Part shown: positions 47,456 to 59,859 of the stretch, in pieces
How the letters are laid out: each line of letters opens with the position of its first letter
How positions within the stretch are numbered: the first letter of the stretch is position 1
Notes under the pieces: generated by a model
What the model was told of the DNA's origin: nothing
Seen by the model: the letters and a program-made list of their open reading frames with translations, nothing else
Databases searched by the model: none
NCBI RefSeq assembly: GCF_022605165.1
Contig: NC_063073.1
Coordinates: 1,054,001-1,118,000 of the forward strand
DNA length: 64,000 nt
DNA from: Purpureocillium takamizusanense
Taxonomy: Eukaryota > Ascomycota > Sordariomycetes > Hypocreales > Ophiocordycipitaceae
Direction of reading: 5' to 3'
Translations under genes and position numbers: made by a program

Positions 47456-50400
47456 GATGTTTTAGGCGCGCTTCCGGGCGGGTATCCGAATGGCTGTGTA
47501 CTCTAATATAATACAATGCTTGGTGTCGGCTCTCATACTATACGTAGATGAGTGCCGGGATGTGATAGAGGGGGGTGGTGCTGCTGCTGCATCCGAGTGT
47601 GATGGTGTGTCGTCGCGGTCGTGGACATGGTGGTTGTGTCCATAGGGACGATGGGAATGCGTCATTGACGCAGGGCGCAGTATGTCATCGTCGCATACCG
47701 AGGTAATGATAAGCGTCTCGGATACAGACTGGCTGGCTGGCTGCACTTTTTTTTTGGGCCGAAAGACGCCATCATCATCACATGACAGAACCTTGAGACG
47801 GCGAAGGATCAAGTCTCAAGATAGCTATAAACCAACAGCGACGCGTCATGCTTTGCCGGCACGTTTCCCGTTGTCAGGGGCTAGATCTTCTCGATGTCAT
47901 CTCCGTCTTGCCTTATGAAGCGCCGGTCAATTCCGAGCGAGCGTTGTTCTGTCTGCGCAGCGTCTCGCATCCATGGGCGGTGTCGTAGGGTAGGCAGAGG
48001 AAGATGTGACAAGTCCACAACAAACACCCGAAAGAGGCGTCCGGCAAAAACGTCCAATGCAAGAGACGCGAAGACACTACCTATCACGCTGGGAACTACA
48101 CCTCGTCTCGATAGGATTGTCTGCATTTGCCGCTGAAAATCCCGGTTTCCCGGGTCGAGCATCCCCCCCCCCCCCCCTCTTTCCGTGGGTGATGAGACCC
48201 AGGTCAGGTTCTCCTGATCCTGCATTCCTCCGACAGGCACAGCAAACAACCACCATCACAACCACCATCACAACAAGAAGTCTTTATGGCTCACCAACAA
48301 ACTCGTTTCAGATTGAAGATGGGCAGGCAAAAGAACCCCCGTTTCTCTCGCCGGTCCTTGGTCCTATTGACTGTCACGTACCGCGACGCACTGAAACTGG
48401 CTTCTCTGTTTCCTTGGAGTGTGGGGCTCGGCGCCACGTTCTGACGATGGGCGCAACGAGCCTCAGGAGCCCAAGGTACCCCTCGTACTAACGCTAGTAC
48501 GGAACTACCTTGCGTGAATGCACCCGCGGACAAGGCCCGACTCATCCCATGCTGCCCGCCGGGAGATGCGCGGAATAGGTAATACCATGTAGATACTTCG
48601 TACATACAAACATACATACACACTTACGATCCGCGCCCGCGGGGCGACGACGAGGAAAGCGGAAAGAGACAAGGAGGTGATGCGTCAGATCGTGGCTGGA
48701 GGAAGAAGGAAAAACAATAAGAGAGATCGGGGCGCGGTCGCCGTTGCGCTTTTCGGCATGCGATGCAGGCTTGGTCGACTTACAGACCGCGCATGGCGGC
48801 ATTGTGTGTGTGTGTGTGCTATGCACCCCTCTCACAAGCCCTCTGCCGCTTCGCCGTGCCCAAGGCCCGAGCTTCGCATGCAGCATCACTTGAGAAAAAG
48901 GGGTGCCTTGGATCTCCCGATACAGGCGCGTTAGCTCATATGCACGACGGATGCTGCTGTGCCGTGCCCCGGAGTGAAGAGGGCCCTGGGCGCGCGGGCG
49001 GCCCGCGATCCCATGCGTCTGCGCCCGCTCCTGCGCCTGCGTGCTCTTGTTGTTGGTTGGCACCACCGAGAACCTAGATTTCGTCACACCGGGCGCCCCG
49101 AGGTGAATGTGACAACCAGACCCAGCTTCATGTCGCTCGTCGTTTTTCCCGTCCCGTCCCACGGCCTTCTGACGCCGCCACAGAAGGGGACCGACTCGAC
49201 GCCAACAAACGGTCCCCCACGGGCCGACGCGCTGGGCTGGGCTGCTGTGCAACCGCGTCCCGCAACAACCCCCCATATTTCTCCGCGCTCGGCGCCGCCA
49301 AAAAGAGTCGACTAAGGAGGAATGGCCGACTCTCTGCGTGTGTACGAAGTACAAGGTCGCCCAGACACACGCACACACGCTGCGGAGGTACAAGAGCAAC
49401 GGCGAGCCGGTCTTGGCTCTCTGCTCTCCGCGCAAGTGTAGTATCGTGGGGCTGGTTCGCTGGCGGACGAAACCCACAGATTTGCTTCTTCGACCCCTCA
49501 CTCTATGGCGCATTTTTTCTTTTTCCCCATGCATATTTCTGGAGCTCCCCAAGGGGTGGCGGATGGCGGGTACGACGAGGACACGCGACGGCTCGATGGA
49601 CCGGGCCGGAGGACTTGCCCGCGCCGGGCGGCTTCGAGAGGCGTCAAGCTTTTTGGGCTGCCCGCCCTCTTGGCCCTTTTGCCTTTGCCACGAGGGGTCT
49701 GACAAACAACGTTCTCTCTCATCTCGCTTCCTGCGCGTGTGCTCCTCTGTGTGTGGGCGTATGCGGTCCGTGATGGCGCGGATCAATGGGTCCTGCTAAT
49801 CTGGGGGTAAAGACATTGGACGAGACACTCCGGGTCTGGCTTCGGTGCAACCTCCAGATGAATCATCCATCAACACGGGTTGTCGACCCTGGAGCATGGC
49901 TCGTTCATCACAGTAGCATCAACCCTGGGCGGCAGTTATAAAGTTCCAAATGCCGCGTCCGGTATCAATCATGGGCCCGACCCGCCCGGTTTCTTTCGCC
50001 CTTCGCTGGGACGCTTTCGTTCCGCTCTGCTTTATTAGGTCTGTATCGTCTGAGCCCCCGTCTAATGCCCGCACCTTGCACTTCGTACCACGTTCCTCGT
50101 CACTGGGGGCGGGCCAATGTCAAGCTAGCGTGCAGATATTGGAGTTTTGAGGCTTCTGTTGGTTGTTGGAGTTGGCGGCGTCTCCCCAAGCTGGTACGCA
50201 CGTGTTGCAGGGCTGACGCAGAAATGAACGAGCGTCGGGCCCCTGGGTCGGCTCAACTCGTCCCGCGTGCCTGTTCGCGCCGATTGCCGCACCCAGCAAG
50301 GTCTATCCCTCCCCGTGTTCCCTGTTTTGGAAGTTACTTTTTGGCCCATCTTCGTCTGTTCTAAATGAAGCCAAATGCCTGCATCGTGGACATCAGGATG

Positions 50401-53400
50401 CCGCTCGGACATGCCTGCAAGGATGGAGGCGAGTCACACGAGCGGAGTCAGTCAATCGTTGTTCGGCCGTCACTCGCCGAGCCCGCAAGAGCATGTCAGC
50501 CCTGCCGTCGAATGGGAGCACAGACGACAGCCTGACGAACCTTTCAGAGTTCATCAATTAAGTTACACGACCCTTCTGATAGGGAAATGAAGTCCAGAGA
50601 CGGCCTCGTCCTCTGTACCCCTCTTGGGCGCGGCTAAAACGGGTAAAGGGAGTGTCGTCTTGCATATCGCTGGTGGTGCCGCCCGGATCTATTACTACGT
50701 CCGTATTGCGGGAGCTTTGACCTCCTTGCGGACCGGCTCTGTGCCGATAGATTTTCATGCATGCCGCAGGCATAGCCATGTCTGATCAAGAGATGCAGTC
50801 GACCAAGATGCCTCGAACCGTCGCACAGCAGCCGCATTCGTGCCTGAGCAATTCTCGCCTTGCAAAGATGGGGCTGCTCTACTACCATCGGGCGGGTGCC
50901 GTGGCATCAGGCCATGGCAAATGAAGCCTCCTCGACCCCTGAACAGGGGTGATGCCTGCAACCCCGGCTTTGCGATGGCGAACGAGTGGGCTTTTCGTCG
51001 TGGCTGACCCCGAACTGCGCAGCGACGGCCAACATCTTCCCAGGCCGGCGACTCGACGGGTTTGCTTTGTTTGGTCTAGCCAACGTGCCGTGGCGCGAGA
51101 ATGGCGGCAAGCCCTGTTGATGCGGGCTCACTTGATTTCCTTCGAAACAGAAAACAGGCGTAGATGTTCAGTAAGCCCTCGGCGCCATCGGTGTGCGAGG
51201 CAGCCTCCGCTCTCGTTGGTTGGCCTCGTCGATGTCGGCGTGGTGCGCGTAGCCCTAGTCCAATCTCCACAAGCATTGACATGAAACATGAAACGCAAGG
51301 CGGGAGGCTGAGAAAAAGCTCTTTCAAAATGCTTGTCCATGTTTTTTTTTGCCGATCAACGACGGCCCGCGGCGTGGGGGGCGGCCGAAGATGACCTGCA
51401 ATCTCGAGGCTGAGGTCTTCGTGGAGCCTGCCGCAATTCGGAGAGGCCGGCTGCACAGTCCAGTTCAGGCCAGGCAATCTCGCCCACAGCCGGCCATGGG
51501 CTGGGCACAGGCCCTGGCATCTGGCTCTCGCCAGTACCGAGGCCGCGGGACGCCAGCGTCCTGGAAGATCGGGGCACAGGCGACCAGGGAGCTGGACACG
51601 GATTAGCTTGGTGATGGGAGTCGCATAGCTCGTGATGGAGTGCAGTAGTCGTTGTAGGTGCGGCGCAGGTGCGGCTCGAGGGCCAGCGAGCGTCCCGTTG
51701 AGGTTTGTCATCGCGAACTCTTGTTGAGGCAGACCATCGAACGATGAATTGTGGCCGAAGAGAGAACCGGGGCTGATTGGGGCTGCCAGCTCTTCTACCC
51801 CGCCTTGTCCCAAGTACCTATGCGATGCCTACGTCGTGCCGCGACGGCCCAGGCACAGCATCACGAAAGAATTTCGACGCCGTCGTGGGCCGGACGTTTT
51901 GATCCAGGACGGGGGGCGTTCGTTTGAGTTCAACGGCGCCGTGTCGGGCTTGGCTGCCGCCGCAGACATAAAGCCATGCCGCCGATAAGGCATCCAGAAG
52001 CACAGTGATATAAAAGCCAGCACTTGAACTGTACCACGGGGGTGAGAGGCACAAATTGGGTTCGACCCTGGAAGAACTGCCCCGATATGATCGATGGCCG
52101 GCCCAAGCCACTCGAGGTGGCCCGGCTGGTCTCCGCGGTCTGGCTAGTTGGAGTACGTACCCCAACGGCCGGGGGTGTTCCTTGGCTGCCAAGCCCAGAT
52201 GGTCCCGGTCCGAGCGAAGGCCTCGTTGAGTTGTGATGGTGGCGGTTGATGGCTCACGGCCTTCTTGTTCGCTTCGGGCGAAGGGGGGGTGGGGAGAGAT
52301 TGAGGGGGACCCTGGGGGGCCAGGCCGGGGGGCGGCTCCTGTGCATGGCTTGTGCTCCCGTCCCCCGAATTTGTCGCCTTGGACGGCCTAAGGCACCACC
52401 TCCACCACGTCGGGCAGGCGGACCCAAGGCCGGCCTTGCAGGTTGCAGGTTGGCTCGTCCGCTGCAAATCCGCCACGGCTGGGACCTGGCCTGGGCCGCC
52501 ATCAGCGGACCCAGCACCCTTCTCCACCAAAGGCGCGCTGCGCTGTGTCTGTTGGCGTGCCTGGCTGGCGCCTTCTGTCCCAAGCGTCAGCGGATGCGTC
52601 CCGACAGGCCCGTCCTCGGCAGCGTCTCATCAATGTTCTCGTCTGCCTTCGCTGCGGCCTTTGCTGGCTGGCGTCCTGGCCAGTCGTGCTCGGGTCACAC
52701 AGTTGGAGCGTGCTCCAGCATGCGTCCAGGGCTCCCATTTGCACCGCTGCCGTCCAATTGAGGCCATCAACACGCCATCGAGCGGCACCCACCCCCCACA
52801 GCGGCGTTACAGCGTTCTTTCTTCGTTCCCGCCATGCATCGCCAGGGTCCCTGACGAGTCTTCACAGGGGCCTGCGTCTGCTTGCGCCTCCTGCTCGAGA
52901 TTGAGTGGTGAAGCGGCCCTCGGCAGCAGGGCGACGACAATGCCCTCGTGCCTCGTGCTGATGGCCAAGGAGGCGTCCATGGCCACATGTGCTTCGAGCA
53001 ACAGCCCCGAGGATAATCTTGTCCGCTCACCTCACCATCACGAGCTGCTGGGGTCACTCTCCGGTCATCGTAATAGGTGGATACGGTACTTCTTCGCGCA
53101 TACATTAACCACTGGAGCTGCTGCAGCCCGGCCCCGATCGTCCAGACCAGACCCTGGCCGGTACCTCGTCGCCTCTTTCGCTTCTTCATCCAATTTCCTC
53201 TCTGGGGCACTACTCGTACTGGGCGTGTACCTACCTCCGTTGACAGGAGACGGGGCCTTGTTCTTCCTCGTCTTGCCTCCGATCGCTTCTCTCTTCTCCC
53301 ACGCAGAAGTGTCTTTTCAACGCCACCGAGCCGAATCGCGGAGACGGTTCCTCCTGTGCGACGACGCGAGACCCAATGGCCTGCGCATAACTCTCGTCAG

Positions 53401-54455
53401 TCTTTGCGGCGGAGAGAGCTCTCTCCTTGTGCTGCTGAGTGTGTCTCATTGTAAGCAACATTGCCCAAGTCGCGCTCTTCTTGCCAATCTCCAGCCTTGT
53501 CCCAACCACTCGCCCATCGCCGCTGTCGTGAAGCGACATTGTCTCGATTGCTGACCTCCGCGCGCGTAGTTTTCGTTTTGATACACTGATTTCGACACCC
53601 TCTTCGCTGGCGCGCCACCTGTCTTTCGCTTATACCCACTCCAACCATCCTCCTCCGAAACGCGCCTCTGCAGGGCAACCAAAGGTGGTCGGAGACCGGA
53701 TACATCTGCGCAATTGGTTCACGGCATGACATACGCACATTTATACCATCGGGCCGCTGCGAGACACTGATTCGCCTTCCTTCTTTTCCTGCGATCAGCG
53801 ACACGGGCATATATTGGCGAGGAATCTCTTCTTGTTGGTCGGTGATGAGCAAGACCCCGAATAACTGAAACACGGCATTTATTGCCCTGTTCATTCTCGG
53901 CTGGAAACGAGTGGTACGTGAGTTTCGGTGATGGCTTGTCCAACAGAGCAGGCGCGAATCTCGGCCGAAGCATTGGGCACGGTTTGGTGGCCAGAGTTTC
54001 ATGCTGACATTCCCATCAAAAGCGACCACCATAGTGCAATTTGTAACCCTCGGGGGCGCATGCGAAACCTGCAAGCCGTAAGTTTGCCAATCCCTGCGTT
54101 GAGTGTCGAAAGGCGTTCTGGCCTGAGTCGTCAGCCTGGGGCATGCATTGGCCTGCGTCAGCATTTGCTTTTTGCAAGATGCTAACAACCTGTGGAAGAT
54201 CGACAGAAGCAATTGTTGATTACTGTAGATGCGTGGTCGTCCAGTAGTCCGCATCGGTGCTGTCATTTCTCAGCTGCAGGCATCACTGTGAGCCACCCAG
54301 AAAAGGCTGGTCCGGCCGATTGTCTTGCCTCGAAACCTGAGGGAGCAAGCCACACTCGACAAGCTCCTGAGGGCTTGTTGATGCCTGTCCATATCATCCG
54401 CGGGCTGCGCCATAGCCATTAGCCCACGTTACGCAGCCGAGTCCGCAATCGCAAA
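47456..54455. other. 7-kb divergent spacer between the HAD gene and apsA
   Basis: It contains a poly-C run at about 48163-48177, TACGAAGTA motifs at 48594 and 49342, and TATAAA-like sites near 49936 and 52009. Open frames of 414 codons (48542-49786, minus) and 400 codons (52352-53554, plus) have biased, domain-free composition. Part of the right end is probably apsA leader. Confidence 0.5.
48163..48177 (+). repeat. Poly-C run (about 15 C)
   Basis: An uninterrupted C tract in non-coding DNA. Confidence 0.8.
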
Positions 54456-57400
54456 ATGGCCGTCTGGGAAACCGATGATGAGTATACCACTGGCCTCGGA
54501 GCTGGCTCGTTGCCCACGCCACAGAGCGGCACCCCGTTTAGGACTCCGTCCGGGGCCTCAAGGAAGTCGAGTCGCCGCCGCTCCGTCACTCCACCCGGCA
54601 GTGGTGCACCTCCGACGCCAATGTTGACCGACAGGAGTGAGAAGAGGACGTCAAGGGACGTGACCACCGACGAAAGCATCAGTATCCTCGACCCCCGAAG
54701 GTTCACGCCGACTTTGCATGCCAACCTCGTCTCAGAGATTTTGGCGCTGAGGCGCGACCAAGAGGAGAAGACAAAGCAGATCGAGAGCCTAGAGTCTACC
54801 TTGCATGCCGTGAGAGAGGAGCATGACCGCCTCCAGGTGAACTTGACAGACACGACCAAGGAGAGCCGCTCGCTGCAACGCCAACTGTCGTTGCTGGAAG
54901 GGGGGACTTCCTCGGCGCTGGGTGAGCTCGCACGGGAACGCGACGACGCCGTCGAGTCGATTTCCGAGGCCAAGAAGCGCCTCGACTCTGCGCAGCGCAA
55001 GATTCGAAGCCAGGAAGATGAGTCGCAACGAGTTCATGACCAATGGGCACAGGAAAAAGAGGCATGGGAAAACGAGAAGCGCAAGTATGAGCGCAGGGTC
55101 CATATCGCTGAGAGCCGTCTGAAAGTGGTGCTTGACGAGGTGGCCGCAGTCCAGGCGTCGCACGTGAACGGCGGACACAATGGTGCGAGCCAGGCTCACG
55201 ATAGCGACGCGGAGGAGAGCGGCAAAGAGAATGATGTCGGCAGTGTCAGGACGATGAGCTTGACAAACAGCATTCGGCATTCCCTCTTGAACACATCTGG
55301 CGTCGGGCTGCTACAAAACGGCCACTCCTTGGCAGACGAACTGAATTTTGACGATGACGACACGGACATCGACGGACGGGAAAGTGTCCTGTCGAACCGC
55401 TCGAGTCCCGTAAAGCGCCGCCGTACCTACAGCCGCGACGGCATGCACAGCAGAATGCACCGGCGAAACGAGAGCATTGAGAGCCTGAGACGGCCAGGCA
55501 GCGTGGCACGTACAAAGCCTTTCATTGTCGAGTCTTTGACCGAGGCATTGGAGCCCGAAGGAGAGGACGATGCAGTAGAGGACACCATTCTGGGCTCAAC
55601 GGCTCATACGGCTTCATATGTCGACAGCGGGATTCAGTACTCGCGGCCCCCTTCGCCGGCACACGAAGCCCCAGCCGTCAAGCCGGCCACCCCCGAGCTC
55701 CCGATTCGCGGCAAGACGCCGGACGTTGACAGCCCTTCCAGAGGCGACTCCGAAATTGAAGCTAACCAGAGGCGAAAGCGGGTGCACATCAGCCGGCCGC
55801 TGATTATCGAGCCGTCTAAGACGAGCAGAATGGTATCTGCTGCTGCTCAGACAATGGAAGGCCCGCTCAGCCCGCCCAAAACCCCTCAATCGCCTTATAG
55901 CGAGCTGTCGCCGTATTCGGATGCCTCAGAAGGGATCATCATGGTGTGCTCGTCCACGCAGACAGAAGAGCCGCTGAGGATGGCTCGAGGGCTTAGCCCA
56001 GCACGTCTCAACGCACCACCTCCACCACTGGCAATCCCTAGCATCAACATCCAGCCCCCGACCAGCCGGCCGACTACTCCTCGGTCGCCTCGGCTTCCTC
56101 AGCACTTCAAGCATTTTGGTTGCCAAGTCAATATGCCCATCTCGAGCGACACGACTGATGCGTGTGTGCAAACGGAAGGCATACAGACTGACAAGAGGCT
56201 AGCGTTGCTGCCGCCACATCTGCAACCCTCTGCCATCTCGTCACGACCGACATCGCCCAATGTATCCGTCGGCTTTGGCCAAGATAAAACCTTCAACCCA
56301 ACGCCTGGCGAGATTCCTGCGCGCAACCCCAGGAGGTCTGCTCGCGGGCGAGACTCCCACGAGATTCCCTCTTCACCGGTCTCTCATGGCGACGGGGACG
56401 AGCTTCATAATGTCTACCCTGGTGACAACGATGATGGCCCGCTAGCAAATCACAAAGGCGCGCTGGTCAGAAGGCCTCACCGGTTCAGCAGCCTTTTTGC
56501 TGGCTTTGACACGGCTAGCTCGGACGAGGCAGACGAGTTTGGCGATGCAGACTTTAGCGACGCCGAGTATCGGACCGCCTTGTCGGCACCCAGACCCCAG
56601 TGCGTCTCACGTCGACAGCCGCGGCGCGGCTCGTTCGGAACAGTTACAACGTCTCCGGAACAGCCACCGGCCAAACAGACTGGGGCCGCCGTGAACCCGG
56701 TCAGCTCCGAGTTGTACAGCTCCTTCGGCCTCCCAGGGAAGGATAACGAGCCGAAGAAGCATGAGAAGAAGATGAGCAGGACTTATGAAAAGGCCCCCGC
56801 CCCCCCACCGCCTGCCCCCTCCAGTCGAGCCAGCATTATGCGGAAGGCGGCGATGATTCAAAGCGGAATTGCTAGCCACCAGGGCCGCTCAAGGAGCCCT
56901 AGCCTCCCTGATGCGAAATCTCCCCCATTCCCGATTCCCACGCGCGCAAGCTCGCGGCAGCCGCCGTTCAGCTCTAGCACACCAAGTGACGGACAGAGAA
57001 GTCCGACTCGTCGGGACTATTGGCATCGAAGGGGCAGCAGCCGCTCTTCTTACCAGACAAACACCCTCAGAAAGGTGCGCTCTGCAGCGGCTCTCCCGCG
57101 GAATCAGCGACACCGCCGTCATGGTAGCCGTTCGCCCCCTCCACTTTCGCCCTCGACCGAGGCTCCCGAAAGCCCAGGACTGCCTCCCATGCCGCGCAAC
57201 GACATCACAACACCTCGGAACAAGGGCCGCCCCAACAACAGCAACTGGAAGAGACATCGCCACGAACTTTCGACCAACACGGACAACACCAACAACACTG
57301 AGCCGACCACGCAGACAACTGGCTCTCAAACGCCCGGCGTGGTTGATGCCATTGCGCAGACCATGGTTGGAGAGTGGATGCTCAAATATGTCCGGAGGCG

Positions 57401-58647
57401 CAAGTCTTTTGGCATGCCAGAGTCGACTGGCAAGGACGACTCAAGCAATGATCGCCACAAGAGGTGGGTTTGGCTTGCTCCGTACGAGAGGGCCATCCTT
57501 TGGAGCAGCAAACAGCCGTCCTCGGGCAGCGCCCTAATGGGCAAGACTGGACGCAAATGTGAGTGAACCGAGGCATCGAACCCGACCGACCACTACTCGT
57601 AACTGACATGAGGCAGTGACCATACAATCTGTCCTCGACGTAAAGGATGACAACCCTGCGCCAAAGGTCATGCCAAATGTTTTTAATCGCTCGATCCTGA
57701 TTCTGACCCCACAGCGGGCTTTGAAATTCACGGCCACCTCGGCGGAGCGGCATTACCTGTGGCTCACAGCGCTGTCATTTCTGGCACACTCGTCCCAGGC
57801 TGTGCCTGATATACCGGCTCCGCAGCCGCAGGTCAAGCAACAGGCTCAACCGCAGCAGCCACTGCCAGAGTTTGACATGCCAAGGACAAGATTCAAGCGG
57901 GGTGGAATCAGAGACTCGATCCGCCTTGCCAAGGGCAAAACAAACGCTGGAAGAATGGGCACCTCGAGCGTACCAAGCATCCCTAGCATCCCCAGCGCGC
58001 CGTCATCACGTATGGGCGAAATGACAAGCTTCCGGCAACCAGACTTATCGCCTGTGGCGTCTGGCCATAGCCGAGAGGAGTCTCGAGATGCCGCGGAACC
58101 ACCCTTCATTCCACGCTTCACCGAGAGGAGCAACGGGACGGCTGCTCACGGCCGAAAGCGCAGCAATACCGGGGGCCATGTGGCCCCGCCCCTCTCCTTC
58201 CGTGGCTTCTCCGGACCGGCAGGCACCGGAGCCAACCACAACTCATCAGGCAGCACTGCCAACGCGAGTGTCGGGACGGCTGGATCATCGGATGTCTACC
58301 AGTCGCAGGCCTCGTCGAACACGACTTGGGGTATGAGCCACCCTCCGTCACAGCGCACATCGGAGGCATCCTCGCGCCCGGGGGGCAACTTCTTTGACGC
58401 CATCGGGACTGTACGCATGGAGGCCTTTATCAGCCCCCTGGCATTCTCGCAATTTAACGACTACCCAGACGAGCAGGATGAATTCCGTCATACGATGCGA
58501 CGGCGGAGCAAGGAGATTCGAAGGCGAAACAGTCGCAGTCGGCACCGCGAGCCAAATGGGCATCGTGGTGGCCGCAGCGATCACTACGGCCGAGGGAGAA
58601 CCATGGACGAGGATTACTTCAAGGATGATCCGTTCAAGGGCTTCTAG
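54456..58647 (+). CDS. apsA: ApsA/Num1-type cortical protein (nuclear migration, dynein anchor)
   Basis: Two exons (54456-57558, 57617-58647) encode 1,377 residues. A charged coiled coil occupies about 85-230 (HANLVSEILALRRDQEEK onward). A long disordered S/P/R-rich middle follows, then a C-terminal pleckstrin-homology domain of the Num1/Mcp5 type at about 968-1093 (VGEWMLKYVRRRK to RHYLWLTALSFLAHS), split by the intron. Num1 and A. nidulans ApsA bind cortical phosphoinositides through this PH domain and anchor dynein, so positioning nuclei and mitochondria. The middle lacks the large tandem repeats of yeast Num1. Several short QT motifs (Gln502, 572, 577, 953, 958) resemble dynein light chain sites. 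The ATG at 54456 has a good context (CAAAATGG), but an extra 5' exon is possible. Confidence 0.93.
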
Positions 58648-59859
58648 AAGCTACGGCCAAACCAAGTCTGCTTGAACATTCATGCGATACATTATATATA
58701 CCAGCTGTCAGCGGCTCGCGCAAGCGAAGCCAGTCCCTTCACCACGACGGATACCCTTCTGTTTCTTTTTGTATTATTCGCGTCATCACTCATTTTCGAT
58801 GCTTCACGCGGCTTGCCGACTGGGTTCCACTGGGCCCCGTACCCTTGCGGAGTGGGTTGTTTGGACGATGGCGTTTTGAGGTGAATCTTGTGTCATCCTG
58901 GTTCTCCCCTTGCCACGATGACGGTGGGAGGAGTCTGGGGAAACAACAGTTGCGCATCTCGGGGGTGGTACCCAGCGCACGTCTGTATTCAGCGCCTCTT
59001 GCAGGTCACACGGCCTTATGTATGGACTTTTTGTGCATGGGCACATGGGGATGGCTATAAAAGCAAGTGGACATGTCCAAACATGTATCGGAGAGCTGTG
59101 TTCGCGTGTCGTGCGTGAATGTGCCTCGATGTAACCTCCCTCGTAGTTGGCTTAGTTCCTATGCGTCTACCTTACGCTCGCGCGTTTTCCCATCCACGGG
59201 ACTTTGAAACACCAGTCTTGCTTCACATGGAAGGGGGACAGAGTTCCACGCGGCAGTAGAGAGCGACGAGTTGACCACCACTTTGAATTTATGTCCTGCA
59301 AAGCAAACTTGACACGGCACGGCACAAACAGTCGGGGACTTGTCATAGCTCAGCTCGCCCCCGTATGTGCGTGAGGAAGCGCCAATGGCGGTGGGTGGGC
59401 TGCTACAGCGGTGGTGTGCTATGGCGGGTGACCTCGAGCTTCTATGTGCCCCGCAGACACTGGACTTCTGCCCAGGGGAGGAAAAAAATGTCGCCCTGCT
59501 CGGGCAACGTCAAAGGTCCCTACTACTTCGTACCCCCGCCATCGTCCACCCATCATCCACCACCGCAGTACTCTGCAAGCTCTTGCACCACCCTCGGCGC
59601 TCTCAAATCCGTGCGAAATCAGTCTCGGCTTGAACTACGACTCTTATTGCCTCTCTGGCTCTTTCCGAAGAAACCCCAGGCGGCACAGGCACAGACGCAC
59701 GCACCCCATCCATACGAAGTCCATAGACCATATGTCGCGCGCGTCTGCCTCATATTCACGGGCTCGATCGAACGCTTTTGCTCATAAAGAGAGAGACACA
59801 CACACATAAACACAGGAGCAAGCGCGGAAGGGGGTCCTAGAATTCTCCAAAGCTCAGGC
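58648..59859. other. Intergenic between apsA and the OTU gene
   Basis: The 1.2-kb spacer contains a strong TATAAAA at 59056-59062 and TACTTCGTA at 59524-59532. No ORF is supported. Confidence 0.55.
59056..59062 (+). promoter_or_regulatory. Candidate TATA box upstream of the OTU gene
   Basis: TATAAAAGC matches the consensus well but lies 800 bp before the OTU start, so it may serve a long leader or an unannotated transcript. Confidence 0.35.

Noticed and set aside
48542..49786. 414-codon minus-strand open frame in the HAD-apsA spacer
   Set aside because: Arginine- and histidine-rich random-looking sequence with microsatellite-derived stretches; no splice or domain support.
31135..54455. tRNA genes or rRNA in the long spacers
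   Set aside because: I looked for T-arm GGTTCGA-type boxes on both strands; those found (for example near 36079, 44408 and 52055) lack a matching B-box context and acceptor stem.
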